This document shows positions 45,186 to 54,290 of a stretch of 64,000 bases of DNA, one piece after another. Made by a program: the position numbers and the translations under genes. The stretch is from Actinoallomurus sp963736325 (GTDB taxonomy: Bacteria; Actinomycetota; Actinomycetes; Streptosporangiales; Streptosporangiaceae), in assembly GCA_963736325.1 (NCBI GenBank), contig CAVTOG010000010.1, forward strand, positions 682,001-746,000, written 5' to 3'. Within the stretch, counting starts at the first letter, position 1. The number at the start of each line of letters is the position of its first letter. The notes beneath the pieces were generated by a model that ran no database searches, was not told where the DNA came from, and was given only the letters and a program-made list of their open reading frames with translations.

Positions 45186-46789
45186 ACGCCTGCGGGCCGG
45201 CGACGGCCGAGCAGGCGCCGGCCACCAGGCTCGCCGCCGAGGCGGACGCCCTGGTCTCCGGGCTGGCCTCCATGCCGTGGGGCCAGGTGTCGCCGTCGGT
45301 CTATGAGACCGGGCGGCTGGTCGCCCTCACGCCGTGGCTGACCGGCCACGAACAGCGCGTGGACTATCTCGTGAAGACCCAGCGACCCGACGGCGGGTGG
45401 GGCGCGCCGGACCCGCGCTACGCGCTGGTCCCGACCCTCAGCGCGGTCGAGGCGCTCCTGTCCGTGCTGCGCCCGGAGGGCACGGGCCCCGAGGAGACGG
45501 CCGCCGGGCGCGGCCTGCGCGCGCTCTTCCACTGGCTGCGCGGCCCCGGCGCACTGACCGGCTCCGACCTGCCGGACCTGCCGGCGATCGAGCTGCTCGT
45601 GCCGTCCCTGACCGAGTCGATCAACGACCGCCTCGACGACCTGAAGACCGTCCCTGCGACCGAATCCGGCTGGTGGCCCGCTGAAGAGCGGCTCCGGCCG
45701 CCCGACGGGATCGATGGCACCGTGCTGACGATGGTCCGGACACGGCTCGCGTCCGGCGGCGACCTGCCGCAGAAGCTCCTGCACGCGCTGGAGATCGGGG
45801 GCGACGCCGCGCGCGGCCATCCGACGATCCGGCCGGAGATCACCGGCACGGTCGGGGCGTCACCCGCCGCGACCGCCGCGTGGCTCGGCGACCGCGAGCC
45901 CGAGCCCGGCTCCCCCGCGCGCATGTTCCTGGAGACCGCCGTCGAGCAGCACGGCGGTCCCGTGCCGTGCGGCTTCCCCATCACCATGTTCGAGCGGGGC
46001 TGGGTGCTGAGCTGGCTGGTACGCGCCGGCGTCGACGTCACTCCGCCGAAGTCGCTGGTGGCGAGCCTGGCCAGCGCGCTCGGGCCGTCCGGCACGGCGG
46101 CGGCGGCGGGGCTTCCGGCCGACGCGGACACGACCGCCGGGGCGCTCTACGCGCTGGCGCTGGCCGGCGAACCGCAGCCTCCGGACCCGCTGTGGGAGTA
46201 CGAGACCGACACCCACTTCTGCACGTGGCCCGGTGAAGACGGCATGTCGATCAGCACGAACGCGCACGTCCTGGAGGCGTTCGGGCAGTACCGGAAGGTC
46301 GGCGGCGCCGGTGTGACCCCGCGCCACGCGGCGACGGCCGACAAGCTGTCGGCGTGGCTGCGCGACCGGCAGCGCGCCGACGGCACCTGGCACGACCGGT
46401 GGCACGCCTCCCCGTACTACGCCACGGCCTGCGCGGCCCTCGCTCTGCACGGGTTCGGCGGCACGCGGTCGGCGGGCGCGGTCGGCCGTGCCGTGCGATG
46501 GGTGCTGGAGACGCAGCGAGCGGACGGCTCGTGGGGCCACTGGGCGGGCACTTCGGAGGAGACCGCCTACGCGGTGCAGATCCTGCTGATGACCGGGGCG
46601 TACGCGGACTCCGGACAGCGTGAGGCGGCGGCGCGGGGGTGCGACTACCTCGTGTGGTCCCAGGAGGGCCCCGACGACCCGCCGCTGTGGCACGACAAGG
46701 ACCTGTACCGTCCGACGGCCATCATCCGGGCCGCCGTCCTGGCCGCTCTGCACCTCGGCCGGCGCCATCGGCTCGACATGATCCACTGA
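45182..46789 (+). CDS. Class II diterpene cyclase (CPP/halimadienyl-PP synthase-like)
   Basis: A 535-residue beta-gamma-fold cyclase. The catalytic acid motif is DADTT (D314-D316-T-T) rather than DxDD; DxDTT is known in Mycobacterium tuberculosis Rv3377c, the halimadienyl diphosphate synthase. QW-like repeats occur at QRPDGGWG, QRADGTWHD and QRADGSWGHW. It should protonate and cyclise geranylgeranyl diphosphate. GTG 45182 overlaps the terpene synthase stop by four bases, so the two enzymes are made together. No GGPP synthase is in the window. Confidence 0.9.
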   Translation: MNACGPATAEQAPATRLAAEADALVSGLASMPWGQVSPSVYETGRLVALTPWLTGHEQRVDYLVKTQRPDGGWGAPDPRYALVPTLSAVEALLSVLRPEGTGPEETAAGRGLRALFHWLRGPGALTGSDLPDLPAIELLVPSLTESINDRLDDLKTVPATESGWWPAEERLRPPDGIDGTVLTMVRTRLASGGDLPQKLLHALEIGGDAARGHPTIRPEITGTVGASPAATAAWLGDREPEPGSPARMFLETAVEQHGGPVPCGFPITMFERGWVLSWLVRAGVDVTPPKSLVASLASALGPSGTAAAAGLPADADTTAGALYALALAGEPQPPDPLWEYETDTHFCTWPGEDGMSISTNAHVLEAFGQYRKVGGAGVTPRHAATADKLSAWLRDRQRADGTWHDRWHASPYYATACAALALHGFGGTRSAGAVGRAVRWVLETQRADGSWGHWAGTSEETAYAVQILLMTGAYADSGQREAAARGCDYLVWSQEGPDDPPLWHDKDLYRPTAIIRAAVLAALHLGRRHRLDMIH

Positions 46790-47029
46790 CCAAGTCGACG
46801 AAACAGTCCACCCATCACAAATCAGACCAATAAGCTCTTCGTCACGCTCGATCTTGAACCGATATGTCCTACGTTGTAGAGTCCGTCGTCGCCGGATCCG
46901 ACCTAGTTCGGCGCGTAAGCCTCCGCGCGCCACGGGAATGCAGGCTGATCACGCTCGTTTGTCAACCTGATAGTTGCTTTGCAGTGAGAACGTTGTAAAT
47001 TTTCCTTCATATTTGCTGGGGCTGGTGTA

Positions 47030-49456
47030 ATGCGCTTTCGCAACGCGCGCCTACGGACCAAGATCACCGCTCTGCTGCTGTCCCTGGCCGCCCTCTGGGC
47101 GTTCGCTGCCTGGGTAACGCTGCGAGAGGGTGTGAACCTCGTCTGGGTCTCCGCGGTCAACAGCGGCGTCGCCCAGCCGATCGACGATCTGCAGCCCGAG
47201 CTACAGCGCGAGCGACAGCTGTCGCTCGTACGCCTGGGCAACCCGGGGCCCTCGCAGCGCTCGGCGCTGGACGCGCAGCGGGCCCGCACCGACCAGGCCG
47301 TGGCCAAGTTCGCGAAGCTCTCCCACGGCGACAACGTGAAGCTCGCCGAGAGCCCCGACCTCAGACACGCCGTCGACTCCGCGCTGGGTCAGTTCGCCGA
47401 CCTCGCCGCCAACCGGCACGCCATCGACTCGGGCCTGACCGACCGCAACAAGACCGCGTCGGTCTACACCAACGCCATCGACTCGATCTTCATCGTCGAC
47501 GACTCGCTGGCCGTTCTGGACGACAAGAAGTTCGCACAGAGCGTCCGTACCGTCGTCGAGCTCAACCGGGCACGCGAGCTGCTCTCCCAGGAAGACGCCC
47601 AGCTGTCGGGCATCCTGGCCGCGCGCCGGCTCACCAACGCCGACTTCCTGCAGTTCACGCAGGCGGTGGGCGCTCAGCGTTACGCCACGCGCAAGGTGCT
47701 GGAGGAGCTCCAGACCACCGACCACGTGTCGTACGACGTGGTGACCAAGAGCGAGGGCCTGGCCCGCGTGCACTCCCTGGAGACGACGATCCTCACCAAG
47801 GGGCGCCCTGGCCGGACGCCACCGGTCACCACGGCCGAATGGCGTAACGCGGCCGACCCCGCCCTGACCGACCTCGCCTCCGCGGTGTTCGGCGGCGGTG
47901 ACCGTCTCATCAAGCGCGCCGAGCCGATCGCCATCGGCGTCATCGTCCGCCTCGCCCTCGCCGGTGGTCTCGGCCTGGTCGCCGTTGTCACCTCGATCAT
48001 CGTCTCCATCACCACGACCCGTACGCTCCTGCGGCAGCTGGAGTCGCTTCGCAAGGCCGCCCTCCGGCTGGCCGAGGAGCGTCTCCCGAGCGTGGTCGAG
48101 CGGCTCGGTCACGGTGAGAAGGTCGACGTCGAGGCCGAGGCGCCACCTCTGTCGTTCGGAGACGACGAGGTCGGCCAGGTGGGTCAGGCGTTCAACTCCG
48201 TGCAGCAGACCGCCATCCGCACCGCGGTCGAGCAGGCCGAACTGCGCCGCGGCATCCGCGACATCCTCCTCAGCCTGGCCCGCCGCTCGCAGGCGCTCGT
48301 GCACCGGCAGCTGACCCTGCTGGACGGCATGGAGCGCCGCGAGGACGACGCCAAGGAGCTGGAGGACCTGTTCCGCGTCGACCACCTCGCCACCCGAATG
48401 CGGCGCAACGCGGAGAACCTCATCGTCCTGTCCGGCTCGACGCCCGCACGTGGCTGGCGGCGCCCGGTCCCGATGATCGACGTCGTACGCTCCGCCGTGG
48501 CCGAGGTCGAGGACTACACGCGGGTCACCGTGCTGCCGATGGGCGACACCGCCCTGGCCGGACGGGCCGTCGGTGACATCGTCCACCTCCTCGCCGAACT
48601 GATCGAGAACGCCGTCTCGTTCTCGCCGCCGTACACGCAGGCGCAGGTCAGCGGCCACCGCGTCGCGCACGGCTACGTCATCGAGATCGAGGACCGCGGA
48701 CTCGGCATGACCGACGAGATCCTCTCCTCCATCAACGACCGGGTCACCAACCCGCCCGAGTTCAACCTCTCCAGCTCCGCGCACCTGGGTCTGTACGTGG
48801 TCGGGCGGCTGGCCGTGCGGTACGACGTGAAGGTCTCGCTCAAGCACTCCTCCTACGGCGGCACCACGGCCGTCGCCCTCATCCCGCACGACCTGATCGT
48901 CGAGACGGAGCCGAGCGAGAGCGAGCCGACGACGGCACCGCGCGGCCTGCCGGTCACGGTCGGCGCCGCCGGGATCACCGCCAGCTCCTACAGCGACGTC
49001 CCGGCACGCATACGTGAGCTCGGCCCGGCCGACGAGGAGGAGGCCGCGCCGGTCGCGTTCACACCGCCCCCGGTCGCGCTCGACCCTCCGCCCGTGACCG
49101 ACACGGAGAGCACCACGGGCGCACTGCCCGCCCTGCCACAGCGGACCAAACCGGCTCCGGAAGAGCCGTCCGTTCCGGCCGCCCCTGCGGCCGCGGCCTC
49201 GCGCACGCCCGGCGGCCTCCCGGTGCGCGTCCCCCAGGCCAGCCTCGCCCCGGCGCTCCGTTCGGACACTCCGGCCGGAGCCCACCGCGCCCCCGAGTCG
49301 GCCCCCGTCACGGACGCCGACGCGGACGAAACTCCCTCACCCGAGGCCATTCGCAGGTCGTTCGGAGGTCTCCAGGCCGGCACACGCCGTGGCCGGACCG
49401 ACGCTGCGAGGTCTCAGGCCGCCGAGCCCGATTCCCTCACCGACGAAGAAGCCTAA
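47030..49456 (+). CDS. Conservon sensor histidine kinase-like protein (CvnA-type), conservon 2
   Basis: An 808-residue membrane protein: helix 1 (ALLLSLAALWAFAAWV), extracytoplasmic nitrate-sensor-like domain, helix 2 (VIVRLALAGGLGLVAVVTSI), HAMP linker, and ATPase domain with N-box LLAELIENAVSFSPPYTQ and G-boxes DRGLGMTDEI and GLYVVGRLAVRY. No clear His box. The last 170 residues are Pro/Glu-rich and unstructured. Similar in plan to conservon 1 CvnA. Starts 240 bases after the diterpene cyclase. Confidence 0.93.
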   Translation: MRFRNARLRTKITALLLSLAALWAFAAWVTLREGVNLVWVSAVNSGVAQPIDDLQPELQRERQLSLVRLGNPGPSQRSALDAQRARTDQAVAKFAKLSHGDNVKLAESPDLRHAVDSALGQFADLAANRHAIDSGLTDRNKTASVYTNAIDSIFIVDDSLAVLDDKKFAQSVRTVVELNRARELLSQEDAQLSGILAARRLTNADFLQFTQAVGAQRYATRKVLEELQTTDHVSYDVVTKSEGLARVHSLETTILTKGRPGRTPPVTTAEWRNAADPALTDLASAVFGGGDRLIKRAEPIAIGVIVRLALAGGLGLVAVVTSIIVSITTTRTLLRQLESLRKAALRLAEERLPSVVERLGHGEKVDVEAEAPPLSFGDDEVGQVGQAFNSVQQTAIRTAVEQAELRRGIRDILLSLARRSQALVHRQLTLLDGMERREDDAKELEDLFRVDHLATRMRRNAENLIVLSGSTPARGWRRPVPMIDVVRSAVAEVEDYTRVTVLPMGDTALAGRAVGDIVHLLAELIENAVSFSPPYTQAQVSGHRVAHGYVIEIEDRGLGMTDEILSSINDRVTNPPEFNLSSSAHLGLYVVGRLAVRYDVKVSLKHSSYGGTTAVALIPHDLIVETEPSESEPTTAPRGLPVTVGAAGITASSYSDVPARIRELGPADEEEAAPVAFTPPPVALDPPPVTDTESTTGALPALPQRTKPAPEEPSVPAAPAAAASRTPGGLPVRVPQASLAPALRSDTPAGAHRAPESAPVTDADADETPSPEAIRRSFGGLQAGTRRGRTDAARSQAAEPDSLTDEEA

Positions 49457-49467
49457 AAGGACATCCA

Positions 49468-49881
49468 GTGGCGCAAAAGACAGAACCCTCAGCCGATCTG
49501 GCTTGGTTGCTGGACGATCTGATCAAACGGGTGAATGAGGCCCAGCACGCGATCGTCCTATCCGCCGACGGCCTCTTGATGGCGTCATCGCAGGAGTTCG
49601 AGCACGAGGATGCCGAGCACCTGGCCGCGGTCGCGGCCGGCATCCAATCCCTGGCGAAAGGTGTGGGCGAACGCTTCAACGGTGGCCCCATCCGCCAGAC
49701 CGTCGTCGAGATGAAGCAGGCGTACCTCCTGGTGACCGTCGCGGGCCACGGCGCCTGCCTGGCGGTCCTCAGTACCGAAGAGGCCGACATCGGGCTCATC
49801 GCGTACGAGATGGCCATGCTGGTCACCGGAGTCGGGCACCACCTCAGCGCTGCCTCACGGACGACCGAGCAGGCCCAATGA
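49468..49881 (+). CDS. Roadblock/LC7-domain protein (CvnB-type), conservon 2
   Basis: A 137-residue roadblock protein (LAWLLDDLIKRVNEAQHAIV, HLAAVAAGIQSLAKGVGERF, LAVLSTEEADIGLIAYEM). Starts 11 bases after CvnA and overlaps the DUF742 gene by four bases. Confidence 0.94.
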   Translation: MAQKTEPSADLAWLLDDLIKRVNEAQHAIVLSADGLLMASSQEFEHEDAEHLAAVAAGIQSLAKGVGERFNGGPIRQTVVEMKQAYLLVTVAGHGACLAVLSTEEADIGLIAYEMAMLVTGVGHHLSAASRTTEQAQ

Positions 49882-50348
49882 CCCCAGGCGACGAGACCTC
49901 CGAAGAGGAGAACGCGAGCAGCGAGTCACCCGAGCTCCCGCCGGACCCCATCGAGGACGACGCCGAGTCGGAACAGGACCCGCAGGAACGCTGGCTCGAC
50001 GACCAGGCCGGGCCTCTCGTCCGGCCGTACGTGATGACGAGCGGCCGTATGGAGCCGATCCGCGGCTCGTTCGACCTCGTCACGCTGGTCGCCGCGACCG
50101 GGCTGACGCCCGCTCCGGAGCTGGGGCTCAGCCCCGAGCATCAGCAGGCCGTACGCCTCTGTGAGCACGTGCTGTCCGTGGCGGAGATCGCGGCGCACCT
50201 GAAGCTCCCGGGCGTGACCGTACGCGTGCTCCTCGGCGATCTGCTCGACAAGGGCCTGGTCACCGTCCAGGACCCGCAATCTGAGACGGAACTCATGCAG
50301 GACGAGAAGATGTACCGCGCCGTGATCGAGGGACTCCATGCGCTTTGA
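49878..50348 (+). CDS. DUF742 protein (CvnC-type), conservon 2
   Basis: A 156-residue protein with an acidic N-terminal extension of about 35 residues not found in conservon 1, then RWLDDQAGPLVRPYVMTSGR and a winged-helix-like part (VAEIAAHLKLPGVTVRVLLG). Overlaps the GTPase gene by 11 bases. Confidence 0.93.
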   Translation: MTPGDETSEEENASSESPELPPDPIEDDAESEQDPQERWLDDQAGPLVRPYVMTSGRMEPIRGSFDLVTLVAATGLTPAPELGLSPEHQQAVRLCEHVLSVAEIAAHLKLPGVTVRVLLGDLLDKGLVTVQDPQSETELMQDEKMYRAVIEGLHAL

Positions 50349-50925
50349 CCGGCAGGGGCGACCGCTCCCCAAAGCGCTCAAGATCCTCATCGCCGGCGGC
50401 TTCGGCGCCGGGAAGACGACCCTCGTGGGCGCCGTCTCGGAGACGAAACCGCTGCGCACCGAGGAACTCCTCACCGACCAGGGCGCGTCCGTCGACGACC
50501 TGTCCGGTGTGGAGGCCAAGAAGACCACCACGGTGGCCATGGACTTCGGGCGCATCACGATCAAGGACCAGTTCATGCTCTACCTGTTCGGCACGCCCGG
50601 GCAGGAGAGGTTCTGGTTCATGTGGGACGAGGTGGCGATCGGCGCCCTCGGCGCGGTCGTGCTCGCCGACACACGGCGGCTCGCCGACTGCTTCCCGGCC
50701 ATCGACTACTTCGAGCGGCGCAAGACGCCGTTCATCGTCGCGGTGAACTGCTTCGACGGCGCACCGGAGTACCAGCTCGACGAGGTGCAGGCCGCGCTCA
50801 ACCTCGGCACGCGCGTCCCGGTGATGCTCTGCGACGCGCGCAACAAGGAGTCGGGCAAAGAGGTTCTGATCGCGCTGGTCCAGCACGCGATGGAGACGCG
50901 GAAGGCACGCGCGGTCACCGCCTGA
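50338..50925 (+). CDS. Conservon GTP-binding protein (CvnD-type), conservon 2
   Basis: A 195-residue GTPase: P-loop GGFGAGKTTLVG, switch II FGTPGQERFWFMWD, and NCFDGA as the base-recognition loop. It is closely similar to the conservon 1 GTPase but does not look like a recent duplicate at DNA level. End of the operon. Confidence 0.94.
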   Translation: MRFDRQGRPLPKALKILIAGGFGAGKTTLVGAVSETKPLRTEELLTDQGASVDDLSGVEAKKTTTVAMDFGRITIKDQFMLYLFGTPGQERFWFMWDEVAIGALGAVVLADTRRLADCFPAIDYFERRKTPFIVAVNCFDGAPEYQLDEVQAALNLGTRVPVMLCDARNKESGKEVLIALVQHAMETRKARAVTA

Positions 50926-50936
50926 GCCAGAGCGTT

Positions 50937-50965
50937 GTCGCCTGGGACACACCCCAGGCGGCGAC
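50937..50965. terminator. Bidirectional hairpin between conservon 2 and der
   Basis: GTCGCCTGGG pairs with CCCAGGCGGCGAC with a small bulge and a 6-base loop. It lies in the 54-bp gap between two converging genes. Confidence 0.6.
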
Positions 50966-50979
50966 CGCGCGTCACGCGC

Positions 50980-52362
50980 TCACTTGCGCGGGCGCTTCTC
51001 CCGGATCTTCATGCTGACGTCGATCGGCGTGCCCTCGAACCCGAACTCCTCGCGGAGACGGCGCTCGATGAAGCGGCGGTAGCCGGTCTCCAGGAAGCCC
51101 GTGGTGAACAGCACGAACCGCGGCGGCTGCACGCCGGCCTGCGTCGCGAACATGACGCGCGGCTGCTTGCCGCCGCGGACCGGGTGCGGCTTGGCGGCGA
51201 TCAGGTCGGCCATGAAGGAGTTCAGGCGCGCGGTCGGCACGCGCTCACCCCACCCCTCCAGGGCCGTGTGCAGGGCGGGCACGAGCTTCTCCACGTGACG
51301 CCCGGTGCGGGCGGAGATGTTGACCCTCGGCGCCCAGCGCGCGTGGTGGAGCTGCCGGTCGATCTCGCGGTCGAGGAAGTGGCGGCGCTCCTCGTCGACG
51401 AGGTCCCACTTGTTGAACGCCAGCACCAGCGCGCGGCCGGACTCGATCACCATCGAGATGATCCGCAGGTCCTGCTCGGCGAGCGGCTCGCTGGCGTCGA
51501 CCAGCACGACCGCGACCTCGGAGCGGTCGAGGGCCGACTGGGTGCGAAGCGTCGCGTAGAAGTCGGCGCCCTGGTTCTCGCGCGCGCGGCGGCGGATGCC
51601 GGCCGTGTCGACGAACTTCCAGGTCTCGTCGCCCAACTCGATCATTTCGTCGACCGGGTCGCGCGTCGTGCCCGCGACCGAGTCGACGACCACGCGGTTC
51701 TCGCCCGCGAGCTTGTTCAGCAGGCTCGACTTGCCGACGTTGGGCCGCCCCAGCAGCGCGATGCGTCGCGGGCCGCCCGCGACACCGTACGTCTCCGCGG
51801 GCGCCTCCTCGGGCAGCGCGCGCAGCACGGCGTCGAGCAGGTCACCGCTCCCCCGGCCGTGCAGGGCGGAGACGGTCATCGGCTCGCCGAGACCCATCGA
51901 CCACAACGCGGCGGCGTCGGCCTCGGCGCGCGCGTCGTCGACCTTGTTGGCGGCCAGCACGACGGGCTTCTTCGACCGCCGCAGGACGTTGGTCACGGCC
52001 TCGTCGGTGTCGGTGGAACCGACCGTGGCGTCCACGACGAACAGGACCACGTCGGCGGCGTCGACCGCCAGGCGCGCCTGGTCGGCGACGGCGGCGGCGA
52101 GCCCCTCGGCGTTCGGCTCCCAGCCCCCGGTGTCGAGGACGGTGAACCGGCGGCCGGCCCAGGCCGCGTCGTACGCGACGCGGTCGCGCGTCACACCCGG
52201 GACGTCCTCCACGACGGCCTCACGGCGGCCGAGGATCCGGTTGACCAGCGTCGACTTGCCGACGTTGGGCCGTCCGACGACGGCCACGACCGGTGGTGGC
52301 GCGACATCGTGCTCCACCTCGTCGTACGCGTCGATGACATCGGCGTGCTCGAATTCACTCAC
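50980..52362 (-). CDS. der: Ribosome biogenesis GTPase Der (EngA)
   Basis: A 460-residue protein with two tandem GTPase domains: GRPNVGKSTLVNR with DTGG in the first, GRPNVGKSSLLNK with DTAG in the second, plus NKVD and NKWD loops, and a C-terminal KH-like domain. It acts in 50S assembly. The start overlaps the cmk stop by four bases, the usual cmk-der pair. Confidence 0.97.
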   Translation of the reverse strand: MSEFEHADVIDAYDEVEHDVAPPPVVAVVGRPNVGKSTLVNRILGRREAVVEDVPGVTRDRVAYDAAWAGRRFTVLDTGGWEPNAEGLAAAVADQARLAVDAADVVLFVVDATVGSTDTDEAVTNVLRRSKKPVVLAANKVDDARAEADAAALWSMGLGEPMTVSALHGRGSGDLLDAVLRALPEEAPAETYGVAGGPRRIALLGRPNVGKSSLLNKLAGENRVVVDSVAGTTRDPVDEMIELGDETWKFVDTAGIRRRARENQGADFYATLRTQSALDRSEVAVVLVDASEPLAEQDLRIISMVIESGRALVLAFNKWDLVDEERRHFLDREIDRQLHHARWAPRVNISARTGRHVEKLVPALHTALEGWGERVPTARLNSFMADLIAAKPHPVRGGKQPRVMFATQAGVQPPRFVLFTTGFLETGYRRFIERRLREEFGFEGTPIDVSMKIREKRPRK

Positions 52363-53072
52363 GTGCGCTCCTCGCCCTGCGGCTCCCCGACCTGCGAGCG
52401 CGCCTCCTGTGCCGGACCGCGCGTGCCGCCGTCCGCCATCTTCACGATCACCGCGATGACCTCGTCCAGGCCGAGGTCGCTCGTGTCCACCTCCACCGCG
52501 TCGGCCGCCTTCGCCGCCGGGTCGACCTTGCGGGTGGAGTCGATCCGGTCACGTCGCGCCAGGTCGGCCTGGGTCGCCGCGACGGTGACACCGGTGAGTT
52601 CCTTGTTCCTGCGCTGGGCCCGTACCTCCGGGCTCGCGGTCAGGTAGATCTTCAGCGCGGCGTCCGGCGCGACTACGGTGCCGATGTCGCGCCCTTCGAC
52701 GACGATGCCGCCTGTCCCGATGATCTCACGCTGCATGGCGACGAGACGCTCGCGCACGGCCTGGACCGAGGCGACCACGCTCACCGAGCCGGTGACCTCC
52801 TGGGTACGGATCGGCCCGGAGACGTCCGCGCCGTCGACGACGATCGTGGGGCTCGCCGGGTCGGTGCCGCTGGCCAGCTCGGGATCCTTCGCACGCGCCG
52901 CGATGGCGTCCGGGTCGTCGAGGGGTACACCCTCGCGCAGCATCCACCAGGTCATGGCGCGGTACATCGCGCCGGTGTCGAGGTAGCGCAGTCCGAGCGC
53001 GCGTGCCACGCCCTTGGAAACGCTGGACTTTCCCGATCCGGACGGTCCGTCCATGGCTATGACGAGCGTCAC
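52359..53072 (-). CDS. cmk: (d)CMP kinase
   Basis: A 237-residue cytidylate kinase: P-loop AMDGPSGSGKSSVSKGVA, LRYLDTGAMYRAMTWW, and VEGRDIGTVVAPDAALKIYL. Makes CDP from CMP. GTG start at 53072 with GAGAGG upstream. The C-terminal 25 residues are variable. Normally tyrA lies just upstream of cmk; here a GntR and an MFS gene intervene. Confidence 0.96.
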   Translation of the reverse strand: MTLVIAMDGPSGSGKSSVSKGVARALGLRYLDTGAMYRAMTWWMLREGVPLDDPDAIAARAKDPELASGTDPASPTIVVDGADVSGPIRTQEVTGSVSVVASVQAVRERLVAMQREIIGTGGIVVEGRDIGTVVAPDAALKIYLTASPEVRAQRRNKELTGVTVAATQADLARRDRIDSTRKVDPAAKAADAVEVDTSDLGLDEVIAVIVKMADGGTRGPAQEARSQVGEPQGEERT

Positions 53073-53186
53073 GTTTATTTCCTCTCCCGTACCGACCAGC
53101 CAACGAATGAGGCTACCGGTCCGTCACCCCTCATTGATCCAGCATCCACGGGTACGTCGGGGTACTCCGGTGTTGCAGGCATACGA

Positions 53187-53209
53187 CTTGCATATAACAT
53201 AGATACAAG
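53187..53209. promoter_or_regulatory. GntR/FadR-type operator at the regulator start
   Basis: CTTGCATATAACATAGATACAAG is an imperfect 23-bp palindrome (8 of 11 arm positions pair) that ends directly at the ATG of the GntR gene. It overlaps an AT-rich promoter-like stretch; with no ribosome site, the gene may be leaderless and self-repressed. The motif is broken here: arms CTTGCATATAA and ATAGATACAAG. Confidence 0.55.
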
Positions 53210-53833
53210 ATGACGACCGCGACCTCCCGGGCCTACGACCATGTGAAGCAGGCCATCCTCGACCGCGCCTACCCGGGTGGCGCGCTTCTCAGCGAAGGCG
53301 AGATCGCCACCGCGGTGGGTGTGTCCCGCACGCCCGTACGCGAGGCGCTCCTGCGGCTGGAGACCGAGGGCCTGCTCCGGCTCTATCCGAAGCGCGGCGC
53401 GCTCGTCCTGCCGGTCTCCCCGCAGGAGATCGCGGACGTGATGGAGACGAGGGAGCTGGTGGAAACGTTCACCGCCGGCAAGGCCGAGATCGGCGCGGGT
53501 CTGGTCGAGGAGCTGACCGGCCTCCTGGAGGCGATGCGCGAGCACGCGACCGGAGAAGACGCGAAGGAGTTCGCCCGCGCCGACCGTTGTTTCCACCGGA
53601 CCCTGGTGGCGGCGGCCGGAAACGAGATCCTGACCCAGCTGTACGACTCGATGCGCGACCGCCAGCTCCGCATGGCCCGCCTGACCGCCGCCGACCCGGC
53701 CCGCTCCGCCGACGCGATCACCGAACACGCCGAAATCCTCGAAGCCATCCGCTCCACCGACCGCCGCCGCATCCGCAACGCCATCCACCGCCACCTCCAC
53801 ACAACCCGAACCGCCCTCCACGGCCGCTCCTGA
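53210..53833 (+). CDS. GntR-family regulator, FadR/FCD type
   Basis: A 207-residue regulator: winged helix (YDHVKQAILDRAYPGGALLS, VGVSRTPVREALLRLETEGL) and a C-terminal FCD ligand domain with the metal-ligand His residues (FHRTLV, TEHAEIL, HRHLHTT). Likely regulates the adjacent MFS gene (inference). Inserted between cmk and tyrA on the opposite strand from them. Confidence 0.9.
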   Translation: MTTATSRAYDHVKQAILDRAYPGGALLSEGEIATAVGVSRTPVREALLRLETEGLLRLYPKRGALVLPVSPQEIADVMETRELVETFTAGKAEIGAGLVEELTGLLEAMREHATGEDAKEFARADRCFHRTLVAAAGNEILTQLYDSMRDRQLRMARLTAADPARSADAITEHAEILEAIRSTDRRRIRNAIHRHLHTTRTALHGRS

Positions 53834-53884
53834 ACCACCCCACCCGAACCAAGCCCCCGAACCAGGCCACCCCACCTCGGCCGC

Positions 53885-54010
53885 GCCGCCGTGGCCAACC
53901 TCACGCGCGACCTCCAGCCGAGCGACGACGGCCGCGATGTGCGGACCGTGGGAAACGAGCGCGGTCGCGCTCTCCAGGATCGACAACGACAGCCTGGGTG
54001 CCGCATTCCG
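53885..54010 (-). pseudogene. Decayed duplicate fragment of tyrA
   Basis: 53911-54010 aligns by eye with 56049-56158 inside the intact tyrA gene with few mismatches and a 6-base gap. On the minus strand it still reads LSILESATALVSHGPHIAAV, against DPSEHDRAVALVSHGPHVAA in TyrA. No start, stop or other part of the gene is kept. It lies exactly where tyrA is expected relative to cmk. Confidence 0.75.
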
Positions 54011-54290
54011 GACCTGGCGCCCCCGTCCTGGACCCACCGTCCCGGTCGCTCCCTCCGACCGGCCCTCATGCCCTAACCACCCGGCTCCAGCCACCGCGCC
54101 CTAGCGCCCCTGCCCTGGCCCCGCCGCGCTAGCCGCCCCGTCCTGACCGCCCCTCCGACCGGCCCGAGCCGTACTCGGCCATGGCCACGGACTCCACTCG
54201 GCCGGCGCCTGCTCACGGCCTCGCCCGGACGGCGGGCCCGGCCGCTCGTTCCGACCCATTCCTCTCCCCTGGCCATCGAAAGGCGATCCG
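54011..54290. other. Degenerate C-rich spacer before MFS gene
   Basis: No gene or clear signal seen; strongly C/G-skewed sequence. With the tyrA fragment it makes a gap of about 460 bases between the GntR and MFS genes. Confidence 0.4.
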
